Origin: Polyangium mundeleinium | Lineage (GTDB): Bacteria > Myxococcota_A > Polyangia > Polyangiales > Polyangiaceae | Direction of reading: 5' to 3' | Assembly (NCBI RefSeq): GCF_028369105.1 | Contig: NZ_JAQNDO010000001.1 | Location: forward strand, 12,618,501-12,682,500 | DNA length: 64,000 bases | Shown: piece after piece, positions 1 through 7,930 of the stretch | How positions within the stretch are numbered: the stretch's first letter is position 1 | How the letters are laid out: each line of letters starts with the position of its first letter | Program-made: the position numbers and the translations under genes | Notes under the pieces: model-generated | What the model was told of the DNA's origin: nothing | The model's input: the letters and a program-made list of their open reading frames with translations, nothing else | Database searches by the model: none

Positions 1-131
1 GCAGCGAGGTAGGGCGCATCCATCTCGTCGCGAAGCCGGTCCGCCCGCTCCCCATCGCTGCGTCCTGCTCGCATTTCTCGGTGCAGCTCGACGAGCAACT
101 CTTCGTACCTCGAGCACGCAGACGACCGCAT
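1..131 (-). CDS. Small hypothetical protein, N-terminal part only (possible immunity partner)
   Basis: This is an open frame of 43 codons that runs off the left edge. It starts at an ATG on the minus strand at 131, preceded by a G-rich ribosome site (GAGGGG, about 8 nt away). The visible part is charged and helical, with an RADRLRDEMDAPYLA stretch resembling short myxobacterial hypothetical proteins. Its start lies 1 nt after the stop of the upstream minus-strand gene (133-552), so the two are almost certainly co-transcribed and translationally coupled. If the upstream gene is a toxin, this is the natural place for the immunity protein. That role is inference from position only. The rest of the gene is outside the window. 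Confidence 0.55.
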   Translation of the reverse strand, partial: MRSSACSRYEELLVELHREMRAGRSDGERADRLRDEMDAPYLA

Positions 132-132
132 G

Positions 133-552
133 TCAGCCCCCCTCATCCACAACCCACAGCCGTTGCGTGGCGGCGAGCTCTCGTTGGTAATTACCGATCG
201 ACATTCGTTGGAGCGGCTGGATCACTCCGTGTTTGCTGGACGTTGGTATAAGCTCCAGGGAATCGCCCAAGGGTGCCCGCTCGAAGTTCGCTTCCCCGAT
301 GCGAAACACGCGGTGCGCGTTGTTTCCTCGCGCGCCGTGCCGAAGATGACCGAGTCGCTCGGGGACTCGACTCGGAGGCAGGGCCGTCAGGCGCGGCGCC
401 ACCGAAAGCCCCTCGCTGCAGGGTCCGACCTTCCCCTCACCGTCCGGATGCACATCTGTGGGCACAGACGGAGGTACGCACGCCCCCAGCATGTTCGCCG
501 CCGTCCCCACTTTCGGAACCGCAGGCGACACCGACGGATCCTCCGGCACCAT
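133..552 (-). CDS. Tse2-like ADP-ribosyltransferase toxin-like protein
   Basis: This encodes about 139 residues. The start at 552 is chosen because AGGA lies 4 nt upstream; ATGs at 564 and 585 are alternatives. The protein has a short Pro/Val-rich N-terminus, then DVHPDGEG, then GLSVAP, a VFRIG strand, and a C-terminal block with HGVIQP, MSIGNYQ and a final Leu-x2-Thr-x3-Trp. This order (GxSV, Px(S/D)Lx(L/V), HxxxxPxxxM, YxxxLxxT) matches what I recall of Tse2-type NAD-dependent toxins delivered by type VI secretion. The match is by eye. The downstream gene starts 1 nt after the stop, as toxin-immunity pairs often do. Codon bias is moderate. Otherwise it would be a plain hypothetical protein. 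Confidence 0.5.
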   Translation of the reverse strand: MVPEDPSVSPAVPKVGTAANMLGACVPPSVPTDVHPDGEGKVGPCSEGLSVAPRLTALPPSRVPERLGHLRHGARGNNAHRVFRIGEANFERAPLGDSLELIPTSSKHGVIQPLQRMSIGNYQRELAATQRLWVVDEGG

Positions 553-585
553 CGTCCTGTACATCTTCGGCCAAGCCGCTGACAT

Positions 586-966
586 GGTGGGCAACCTACC
601 ACGTCGCGCAGGCCGTCGAGCCCTCCGCTTCCCCATCTTCGCTTTCGCGCCTCACCCCGCCCGCCTCCCGTGCCCCTCTTCAGCCCCGAACCCGCTCGCC
701 GCCGCCCCCGCCGCGCCTCTCCCGAATCGAAGACCCACCTCGACGCCCTCGCCTCACCCCTCGCCGCTCGAACCCCCACCCCGCCCTCCTCCCCCGCCCT
801 CCCCGCCGCTGAACCTCGCCTCCCGCCGCCCCCTCCGCCCTCCGCCCCCCCGATCGCCGCGTCCCGTTCGTCCCTGGAGCCCCATCTTCATCTTGAAACT
901 CCCACCCCGGCCACCTCCGCAATCCCCCTTCCCAAGCTTCCTCCGTTCTTCGGGTATCCATATCCC
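586..966. other. Intergenic C-rich, pyrimidine-skewed tract
   Basis: No convincing gene lies here. From about 640 to 930 the plus strand is strikingly C-rich and G-poor (long CCTCCC/CCCGCC runs), so every frame encodes Pro/Arg low-complexity sequence. The minus strand is correspondingly G-rich and could form G-quadruplex or R-loop structures. It separates the minus-strand toxin-like pair from the plus-strand gene at 967, so promoters for both should be inside or next to it, but I cannot point to one. Confidence 0.6.
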
Positions 967-1749
967 ATGAGCGAAGCCAAAGCCTCCCGCATGGTCTCCG
1001 ACCGCGTCTCGATCACCAACACCGTGGTCGCTGCAATCGACATCCATGGCCCCGAAATCGCGCCCACGCTGGAGATGATCCTTTTCCCCGGCGGCGTCCC
1101 GCAGCACCTCACCCTTGCCAAGGTCCTCGCCGCGTGCGGCGACCACCTTCGCGCGCGCGCCGACCAGCTCGTCACCGCCGACCGCACCCATATGATCGAG
1201 CTCGCCGACGACGACGGCTACCGCGCGAAGCGCGACGATTGCACCGTGGAAACGAGGGACTTCCTCGGCACGCTTCGCTCCGGCCTCGGGCGCAACTATG
1301 GCCAGGTCGTCGCCGGTGCTTATGGCCTCGGCGCCCCCATTCCCGAGGATCCGCACACCGTCCTCGTGCTCGCCGACAACGTCGAGAATCTGCTCCGCAA
1401 TCGCCCGCTCACCGAGCCGCCGAAAAACAAGAGCCTGAAGATCGACCCTATCGCGGCCGCCGACGACCTGAAGGCCAGCGCCTCGGCATTGAAGACGGCC
1501 CTGGGCGATGTGGACCGTGAAAAGCGCGAGGCGCAGCTCACGCAGACCGCCAAGAATGAGGCCATGACCGCCTGGGGAACGTCGTATTCGGGGGTGGCCG
1601 ACGCAGCCGCTGCCTTTTTCCTCCTCGCTGGCCGCCCCGCCCTGGCCGAGCGCGTGCGCCCCACGGCGCGCCGACGCGCGGGAATGCCCGAGCCCGAGGA
1701 CACGGTCGAAGCCGACGCAGACGCCTCGGTCGGAAGCACGACGCCCTGA
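967..1749 (+). CDS. Hypothetical protein, 260 aa, alpha-helical
   Basis: I do not recognise this family. The 260-residue protein is mostly helical and hydrophilic, without a signal peptide or membrane segment. An Ala-rich region near residues 170-200 is followed by a charged segment (DREKREAQLTQTAKNE) and an acidic Ala/Asp/Ser tail. Codon use is strongly G/C-ending, unlike the C-rich tract just upstream, which supports coding from the ATG at 967; a Shine-Dalgarno is weak. The overall look (helical, wall-to-wall Ala/Leu/Asp) resembles other uncharacterised myxobacterial proteins. No function can be assigned. Confidence 0.75.
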   Translation: MSEAKASRMVSDRVSITNTVVAAIDIHGPEIAPTLEMILFPGGVPQHLTLAKVLAACGDHLRARADQLVTADRTHMIELADDDGYRAKRDDCTVETRDFLGTLRSGLGRNYGQVVAGAYGLGAPIPEDPHTVLVLADNVENLLRNRPLTEPPKNKSLKIDPIAAADDLKASASALKTALGDVDREKREAQLTQTAKNEAMTAWGTSYSGVADAAAAFFLLAGRPALAERVRPTARRRAGMPEPEDTVEADADASVGSTTP

Positions 1750-1795
1750 ATACGTCCGCTTGCCACGGGGTGCATCGTCATGCAGGGTCCTTGGC

Positions 1796-2497
1796 ATGAC
1801 GTCCCTGGCCATTTCCACGGAGCCCAAAGCCGAGGAGCTGCCGGACGACCTGCCGCCGGACGACCTCTGGAGTGACCAGGCGCCCATGGAGTCCACCGAG
1901 CACCTCGCACAGATCACGCTCCTCCTGGAGAGCATCGAGCTCTTCTGGAAGGATCGGACGGACTTCTTCGCCGCGGGCGACCTGACGATCTACTTCAGCC
2001 CGAAGCAGCTCAAAAACGAGAAGTTCAACGGCCCCGACTTCTTCGTCGTGCTCGGTGCCGAGCGCAAGCCGCGCAGGAGCTGGACCGTCTGGCACGAGGG
2101 CGGCCTCTACCCGAACGTGATCGTCGAGGTGCTCTCCCCGAGCACCCGGAAGCTCGATCAAGGCCTCAAGAAGCAGGTCTACCAGGACGTCTTCCGCACG
2201 CCCGAGTACTTCTGGTTCGACCCGGAGACCAAGGAGTTCGCCGGCTTCGAGCTCGTGAAAGGCCGGTACACGCCACTCGAGCCCGACGCATCCGGGCGCC
2301 TGTGGAGCGCGCAGCTCGGCCTCTTCCTCGGCGTTCACGCGGACAAGCTTCGTTTCTTCACGAAGGAAGGCGCGCTCGTCCCGACCGGTCGCGAGCGAGC
2401 AGAATCCGAGCACGAGCGCGCAGAAGCCGAACACGCGCGCGCCGCTCGCCTCGCCGAGAAGCTCCGCGCCCTCGGCGTCGATCCCGACAAGCTCTAA
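1796..2497 (+). CDS. Uma2 family (DUF820) PD-(D/E)XK nuclease-like protein
   Basis: This is a 233-residue protein of the Uma2/DUF820 family, which has a restriction-endonuclease fold and mostly unknown biological role. Visible family hallmarks are GPDFFVVLG near residue 80, then PNVIVEVLSPST (the acidic catalytic strand), KKQVYQD, and PEYFWFDPETKEFAGFEL. The C-terminal 35 residues form a charged coiled coil (ERAESEHERAEAEH) common in this family. The ATG at 1796 is preceded by AGGG 8 nt upstream; a TTG at 1760 would add 12 residues but lacks a good site. The stop codon TAA overlaps the stop of the convergent gene (2494-4680) within the same CTAA. Confidence 0.85.
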   Translation: MTSLAISTEPKAEELPDDLPPDDLWSDQAPMESTEHLAQITLLLESIELFWKDRTDFFAAGDLTIYFSPKQLKNEKFNGPDFFVVLGAERKPRRSWTVWHEGGLYPNVIVEVLSPSTRKLDQGLKKQVYQDVFRTPEYFWFDPETKEFAGFELVKGRYTPLEPDASGRLWSAQLGLFLGVHADKLRFFTKEGALVPTGRERAESEHERAEAEHARAARLAEKLRALGVDPDKL

Positions 2498-4680
2498 TAC
2501 TCGAACCCGCTCCCGCCGATGAACTCCCGCAGGATCGACGTCGGCGGCACGTGATCCGGGTAGATCGTCACCACCTTGTCGATGAGCTGCCGCAGCCGGA
2601 ACGCCGTCACGAAGGCCGGATGCTCCTGCGGCACTTCGAGCAGGTAGCGATCGGCGAACACCTTGATCACGCCGAGCTCGTAGACGAGCGACGAGTCGAA
2701 GATCGCGTCGGCCTGCGCGAGGAACGGGAAGATGTTCGCGCGTTCGCCCGCGCGCACCGAAGGCCAGCGCTGGATGTTCGCCGCTGCGTTCGTCCCGCGC
2801 CCGTGCCGGTCGCGCACGATGCGCCGCAGCAGTCGCACGTCGGACACGCTGACGCGGTTCACCCGGTCGAACGGCAGCGCCGTCATCGGCTGGAGGAAGA
2901 TGCAGAAGACCTTGTCCCGCGGGAGGAGCCCGTCGATGAGCTTCGGGTTCAGCCCGTGGATGCCCTCGATCAGGAGCACGTCCGAGCTGCGTAGCGTCAC
3001 CTCGCGCCCGCCGTCCGGGTGGCTCTTGCCCGTCACGAAGTCGTAACGCGCCGTCTTCACCGTCTCCCCGGCGAAGATGCGCCCGAGGTGATCCCGCAGC
3101 GCGCCGACGTCGATCGCATCGAGCGACTCGTAGTCGTACTCGCCTCGTGCATCCCGCGCGGTCTTCTCCCGGTCGACGTAGTAGTCGTCCAGCGACAAAC
3201 CCACCGGGTGGAGCCCGTTCACGAGGAGCTGCACCGTCAGGCGCGAGAGGAACGTCGTCTTGCCCGACGACGACGGGCCCGCCACGCAGATCACCCGGAT
3301 CGTCCCACGCCCCGCGATCGCGTCGGCGATGCGGCTGATGCGCTTCTCGTGCTGGCCCTCGCTCACCCGGATGATCTCCGGCGTCTTGCCGCGCACACAC
3401 GCGTCGTTGAACGCGCCCACGCTCGTGATGCCCAGCGTCGTCAACCAGGGCTCGTCCTGTCGCACCCCGAGCCGCGCGGACGCAGGCTGGATGTCCTCGT
3501 GCAGCCGCGAAGGCGGCGGGGCCGCGCCGCCCTCGGGCGTCACGCGGGGCTCGTCGCCATAACACAACATCACCGCCTCGCCGTCGACCTCGATGCGGAA
3601 CGGGAACCGCGCGATGTGCCCCGCGCTCGGCAGGAGCGGCGTCATCGACAGCAACGCCTCGGACCCCGCGCAGACGAGCTGCACGTGCCCCGTTCGCCAC
3701 GTTCGGAGAAGCGCGAGCAGGTCCCGCGCGCCCTCCTCGGCGAAGTGGCTGCGCGCCTCGTCGACCGTCCAGAGCTCTTGCTGGAACGGCACGTCCGCCG
3801 CGATGAGCTCGTGCATCTTCCCCGTCACGCGCTCGGCCCACGCCACGAGCGAGAGCGCGCCCGGACGAAGCAAATCGATCGGTTGACCAAAACCCGCGCC
3901 GGGCCCGAGCCGCACGAACACGTCGGGATCGACCTGCCGCGACGCTTCGAGCAAGAGCAGCCCGAGGCTCGCGCGATACACGCGCTTGCCTTCCCAGTGC
4001 GATGCGCAGAGCGGCTCCACGTGCGCGTCCGAGGTGATCGGCATCCCGAGCGACACGGCCTTGTTGTTCACGAGCGCCGCCACCACGGGATCGCCGCCGA
4101 CGTCCCGCGGCAAGAGCTCGCCGAGGGGCGTCCCCGTCCGCACCCGCGTCCACGCGCGGTTCACCGTGACGTCCACGAACACGCGCCGCGGCAAGGAGCG
4201 CTCGTGCAAGAGCGCGCCCATGTTCTCCGTCATCTCGGTGAGCTCTTTTCCGAGCGACGCCACGAGCGCCTGCGTCAGGCAAAGCGCGAGCTCCGGGTCT
4301 CGCTTCGACATCTGCTCGTACTGCGCACGCGAGAGCCGCGCGAGCGTGAGCGTCGACTCTGCGATCACGCTCGACGTCCGCAGCCGCCCTGCGATCAGCG
4401 CGAGCTCGCCGAAATGCGCGCCCGGCTCGATGCGCCCGAGGTCCACGTTCGCGCGGCGAAGGCGCGCTTCGCCCGACACCAGGAAAAACATCTCCTGTCC
4501 GACTTCGCCCTCACGCAGCAGCACCGACTGCGGCGGCACCTCGACGTGTTCGAGGTACGAAACCAGCCTCGACGACGTCGCGCTGCAGACCTGCGCGAAA
4601 AGCACACTCGTAGCGGCGAGTGCGTCCACGGATGCAGGCGGAATGGACGTGGGGAGATAGGGCAGCGTGGGCGACGACAT
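2494..4680 (-). CDS. cNMP-binding domain fused to TGS/threonyl-tRNA-synthetase-like region and uridine-kinase-type nucleoside kinase
   Basis: This is a 728-residue cytoplasmic fusion. Residues ~28-145 form a cyclic-nucleotide-binding domain (FGELALI at 90-96 is the phosphate-binding cassette). Residues ~165-390 resemble the TGS and editing-like region found in some bacterial nucleoside kinases (PVVAALVNNK, then GKRVYRASLGLLL). The C-terminal part is a phosphoribulokinase/uridine-kinase P-loop enzyme with GPSSSGKTT near residue 467, LSLDDYYVD downstream and an LLIEGIHGL strand. The probable reaction is ATP-dependent nucleoside phosphorylation, with the N-terminal domain sensing cAMP or cGMP; the sensing is inference. 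Its ATG is only 20 bp from the start of the divergent gene at 4701. The Shine-Dalgarno is weak. Confidence 0.88.
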   Translation of the reverse strand: MSSPTLPYLPTSIPPASVDALAATSVLFAQVCSATSSRLVSYLEHVEVPPQSVLLREGEVGQEMFFLVSGEARLRRANVDLGRIEPGAHFGELALIAGRLRTSSVIAESTLTLARLSRAQYEQMSKRDPELALCLTQALVASLGKELTEMTENMGALLHERSLPRRVFVDVTVNRAWTRVRTGTPLGELLPRDVGGDPVVAALVNNKAVSLGMPITSDAHVEPLCASHWEGKRVYRASLGLLLLEASRQVDPDVFVRLGPGAGFGQPIDLLRPGALSLVAWAERVTGKMHELIAADVPFQQELWTVDEARSHFAEEGARDLLALLRTWRTGHVQLVCAGSEALLSMTPLLPSAGHIARFPFRIEVDGEAVMLCYGDEPRVTPEGGAAPPPSRLHEDIQPASARLGVRQDEPWLTTLGITSVGAFNDACVRGKTPEIIRVSEGQHEKRISRIADAIAGRGTIRVICVAGPSSSGKTTFLSRLTVQLLVNGLHPVGLSLDDYYVDREKTARDARGEYDYESLDAIDVGALRDHLGRIFAGETVKTARYDFVTGKSHPDGGREVTLRSSDVLLIEGIHGLNPKLIDGLLPRDKVFCIFLQPMTALPFDRVNRVSVSDVRLLRRIVRDRHGRGTNAAANIQRWPSVRAGERANIFPFLAQADAIFDSSLVYELGVIKVFADRYLLEVPQEHPAFVTAFRLRQLIDKVVTIYPDHVPPTSILREFIGGSGFEY

Positions 4681-4700
4681 ACGGCGCAGGGAGAGCTACC

Positions 4701-5519
4701 ATGCGCGCGCGAGGTGCCTTCATGCGTACTTCTTTTCGACTTGGACTTTTGTCGATCGTGCTCAGTCTCGGCTCCGTGGCCGCATGCGCCGCCGAGGTGG
4801 AATCGCTCTTCTCCGGCGGCGGCACGGCCGGCGGACAAGGTGGCGCGGGCGGACAAGGCGGCGCGGGCGGACAAGGCGGGCTCGGCGGCGCGGGCGGACA
4901 AGGCGGCGCGGGCGGACAAGGCGGGGCCGCGAGTTCGAGCAGCGCGGCCACGGGCACGGGCCCGAGCTCGAGCAGCGCGAGCACCGGGGGACAGGGCGGA
5001 CAGGGCGGCGGCGGCTTTGATCCGCAGGCTTGCGGGCAATGCGCGTTCGGCGCTTGCCAGGCGGAGTTCTTCGCGTGTGGCCAGCCGTGTCAGGGCTTCC
5101 TCGGCTGCGCGCAGAACTGCACCGACAAGCTCTGCGTCGACGATTGCCTGACGCAGTTCCCGCAAGCGCAACCGTCCTACGATTGCACGTGCGCCTCGTG
5201 CAGCGGCCAGTGCGGCACCTTCTGCGACGGCGCGAGCGGATCGAGCACGAGCACGACGACGGTGAGCAGCAGCAGCGCGAGCGGTACGGGCGGCGGCCCT
5301 GCGTGCAGCACGTGCTCGCAAATCCTCCAGGGCGAAGGCAATGATCCGCCTTGCCAGGGCTCGGACGTGCTGCTCGGCGCGGTCTTCGACTGCACCTGCC
5401 AGCAGAGCTGCGCGAACGAGTGCGGAAGCTCCTGCCAGGGCGGACAGCCGACGCAGGCGTGCTTTGGCTGCGTGCAGCAGAAGTGCGGACCGCAGGTCAG
5501 CGCCTGTTTGCAAGACTGA
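4701..5519 (+). CDS. Cys-rich secreted lipoprotein with Gly/Ser-rich linker
   Basis: This is a 272-residue exported protein. A signal sequence ends in a lipobox-like SVAAC. It is followed by a linker of repeated GGQGGAGGQGG and Ser-rich runs to about residue 100, then two Cys-rich modules (the first with Cys-Gly-Gln-Cys and CxxxC spacings) separated by a second Ser/Thr linker. The function is unknown; it is probably a surface structural or adhesive protein. The ATG at 4701 has GGGAGAG 7 nt upstream. An ATG at 4722 with GAGGTG would give a shorter signal peptide and is equally possible. It is followed 79 bp later by another Cys-rich lipoprotein gene on the same strand. Confidence 0.85.
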   Translation: MRARGAFMRTSFRLGLLSIVLSLGSVAACAAEVESLFSGGGTAGGQGGAGGQGGAGGQGGLGGAGGQGGAGGQGGAASSSSAATGTGPSSSSASTGGQGGQGGGGFDPQACGQCAFGACQAEFFACGQPCQGFLGCAQNCTDKLCVDDCLTQFPQAQPSYDCTCASCSGQCGTFCDGASGSSTSTTTVSSSSASGTGGGPACSTCSQILQGEGNDPPCQGSDVLLGAVFDCTCQQSCANECGSSCQGGQPTQACFGCVQQKCGPQVSACLQD

Positions 5520-5598
5520 GCCGTCCTCGACACGCCCTCGACACGCCCCCGTCGAGAAGTCGCCGTCGCCGTGACGCTGCACGTTCGTCACGGTAAGT

Positions 5599-7227
5599 AT
5601 GGCGACCATGCGTATGGCTTCGCTTACATCACCGGTCCTCTTCCTCCCCCTGCTCACACTCGCCGCGGCGCCTTTTGCGTGCGCGAATCCTCTTCAAAGA
5701 CCCGACCTCGGCACCGGCGCGGGGGGGGACGCCGGCGCGGGCAGCGCAGGCGGTATGGGCGGCGCGGGAGGCCTCGACGGGGGCCCCGACGTCACGCCGG
5801 GCTCACCATGCACCACGGACCTCGACTGCGTGCCCCTCGAAGGCCCTTGCAGTGATGGCGTGTGCGCCGGGGACAACGGCTGTCAGCTCGTGCCGAAGAA
5901 CGATTTCGGCCCTTGCGACGACGGGCTCTTCTGCACGGTCAACGACGTCTGCTTGAGCGGCGCGTGCACCGCGGGCACCTCGATGATTTGCCCGTCGAAC
6001 GGCGAGGCTTGCAAGATCGGCAGTTGCAACGAGGCGACCGACGCGTGCGAGTTCGGGCCCGTCAACGAGGGCGGCTTTTGCGACGACGGCGACCCGTGCA
6101 CCGAGCTCGGCGTGTGCAAGGCCGGCGCGTGCCAGCTGGGGCCGAAGCTCGATTGCTCCTTCCTCAACAACCTCTGCTCCGTCGGCACCTGCGACCCGGT
6201 CGTCGGCTGCATCGCCGTCCCGCAAAACGACGGCGTCTTTTGCGACGACACGCTCTTCTGCACGGTCGAGGACGTCTGCATCTCCGGCCAGTGCGTCGGC
6301 ACGCCGAACCCGTGCACGCCGACGGCCGACCCTTGCAAGAACCCGCAGTGCGACGAGATCCAGAAGACCTGCGTGGCGATCGCCGGCAACGACGGCGCCG
6401 CGTGCGAAGATGGAAACGCCTGCACCGCGGGCGAGGTATGCGCGGGCGGCGCGTGCAGCAGCGGCGCGCCCGTGCCTCCGGGCACCACGTGCAACGACAA
6501 CAAAGCCTGCACCACGGGCGAGACGTGCGAGGCCGGCACCTGCGGCGGCGGCGCGCCCATCCTCGCTTGCGCCCATGGCGACGGCTGCTGCCCTGCGGGT
6601 TGTGATCTCTCGACCGACGACGACTGCAAGCTGCTCAAGATCGGCGTGATGGGCGGACCGTTCTACGTCGACGACCTGCGCGCCCACCTCGCCACGCAGC
6701 CCTTCGTCGGCTCGGCCGTGGTGAACACCGATTGCTCGCTCGCGACGCTGCAGACGTTCGACGTCGTGATCCTTCACGGCCAAATGAGCTGCTTCAGCCC
6801 CTCCACCATCAACACCTACGTGCAGGGCGGCGGCGGCGTCATCGCCACGCCGTGGATGTACAGCAACTACGGCGACCTCGACGCCTTGCCCGTCACGGGC
6901 AAGCTCATCAACAGCTTCCAGAGCTACCCGCTCAACGTCACCGTGACCGACCCGACCGACGTCCTCTTGGAAGGCGTCACCTTCCAGAACGGCGACTTCG
7001 TCGGCTGGGAGGAGATCCAGTTCACGCTCAAACCCGGCGCGAAGAGCTCGGTCGTGTGGCTCGGAGACCTGAGCCGACACGCGGTCGCGAAGTGGCAGTA
7101 CGGCAGCGGCCGCGTCGTCTATCTCGATTTTCATTACCTCACGTCCGATTGTTCGCTCGCTTCGGGCTACACGTGGGGCAAGCAGCTCGCGTACAACGCC
7201 ACGCTCTGGGCCGGAAAAGTCCTGTAA
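5599..7227 (+). CDS. Secreted protein with Cys-rich modules and a C-terminal glutamine-amidotransferase-like/DUF4350-type domain
   Basis: This is 542 residues from the first ATG; ATGs at 5608 and 5614 are alternatives and none has a strong ribosome site. The signal peptide ends near APFAC, so it is probably a lipoprotein. A Gly/Ala/Asp linker contains an 8-G run at 5721-5728. Residues ~65-350 carry repeated modules of the type CDDGLFCTVNDVCLSGxC, each about 45 residues. Residues ~355-542 form a Rossmann-like domain (KIGVMGGPFYVDDLRAHL, DVVILHGQMSC, GGGGVIATPWM), similar to trehalose-utilisation or DUF4350 class-I amidotransferase-like folds. It probably acts at the cell surface. The catalytic triad is not evident. 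Confidence 0.82.
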   Translation: MATMRMASLTSPVLFLPLLTLAAAPFACANPLQRPDLGTGAGGDAGAGSAGGMGGAGGLDGGPDVTPGSPCTTDLDCVPLEGPCSDGVCAGDNGCQLVPKNDFGPCDDGLFCTVNDVCLSGACTAGTSMICPSNGEACKIGSCNEATDACEFGPVNEGGFCDDGDPCTELGVCKAGACQLGPKLDCSFLNNLCSVGTCDPVVGCIAVPQNDGVFCDDTLFCTVEDVCISGQCVGTPNPCTPTADPCKNPQCDEIQKTCVAIAGNDGAACEDGNACTAGEVCAGGACSSGAPVPPGTTCNDNKACTTGETCEAGTCGGGAPILACAHGDGCCPAGCDLSTDDDCKLLKIGVMGGPFYVDDLRAHLATQPFVGSAVVNTDCSLATLQTFDVVILHGQMSCFSPSTINTYVQGGGGVIATPWMYSNYGDLDALPVTGKLINSFQSYPLNVTVTDPTDVLLEGVTFQNGDFVGWEEIQFTLKPGAKSSVVWLGDLSRHAVAKWQYGSGRVVYLDFHYLTSDCSLASGYTWGKQLAYNATLWAGKVL

Positions 7228-7264
7228 CGCACCGACCGTTCGGCGTATGCTCCGGGCTCCGGCG

Positions 7265-7930
7265 ATGCCGCTGCCCCCCTTGCCACGCATCCTGCTCACG
7301 CAGGACCCGCACGCAGAACCGGGCTCGCCCGCCTTCCTGCGCGTCCAGCGCGTCATGCTCCGCGCCTCCTTCCCGGATGGCGAGCAGAGCGAGCCTTTCT
7401 CCTACGATATCGTCGATCGGGAGCGGCTCGACGCTGTGGTCATCGCCGCGCACTTCCGCGACGCGAAGGGCATCCGCCACGTCTACCTCCGCTCCTCGGT
7501 GCGGCCTCCCGTCGCGCTGCGGAGCCGCGCCGCCTCGCCGATCCCCGAGCGCGACGACCTCGGCAACCTGTGGGAGCTGCCCGCGGGCCTCGTCGAAGTC
7601 GACGAGAGAAGCCCCGAAGGCCTCCTCCTTTGCGCGGCGCGCGAGCTCCAGGAAGAGCTCGGCTTCGAGGTCGATCCGCGCGCGCTCGCGCCGCTCGGCC
7701 CTTCTTCGTTTCCCGCGCCCGGCATGGTCGGCGAGCGGCACTTCTTCTTCCACGTCACCGTCGATCCCTCGCGGCGCGCGGCGCCGACCGAGGACGGCTC
7801 CGTGCTCGAACGCAAGGCCACGATCGCCGCGCTCCCGCTCGACGAGGCGCTCGCGCTCGCGCGGAGCGGCCTCCTCGAGGATGAAAAGACCGAGCTCGCG
7901 CTCCGCCGCCTCGCGGAGCTCGACTCGTGA
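7265..7930 (+). CDS. Nudix hydrolase (ADP-ribose pyrophosphatase-like)
   Basis: This is a 221-residue cytoplasmic enzyme that should hydrolyse a nucleoside diphosphate linked to another moiety; ADP-ribose is the likeliest substrate given the neighbour. The Nudix box runs from about residue 105: WELPAGLVEV, then E-x7-RELQEELGF, with four extra residues between the first Gly and the Glu. The 3' end overlaps the next gene, NAD kinase, as GTGA, which implies translational coupling and supports a joint role in NAD(H)/ADP-ribose turnover. The ATG at 7265 is preferred because homologue-like sequence begins there. An ATG at 7247 is also in frame, and neither has a clear Shine-Dalgarno. Confidence 0.85.
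   Translation: MPLPPLPRILLTQDPHAEPGSPAFLRVQRVMLRASFPDGEQSEPFSYDIVDRERLDAVVIAAHFRDAKGIRHVYLRSSVRPPVALRSRAASPIPERDDLGNLWELPAGLVEVDERSPEGLLLCAARELQEELGFEVDPRALAPLGPSSFPAPGMVGERHFFFHVTVDPSRRAAPTEDGSVLERKATIAALPLDEALALARSGLLEDEKTELALRRLAELDS

Noticed and set aside
754-1935. 393-residue minus-strand open frame
   Set aside because: It is antisense to the coding gene at 967-1749 and low in complexity at its C-rich end; no family similarity.
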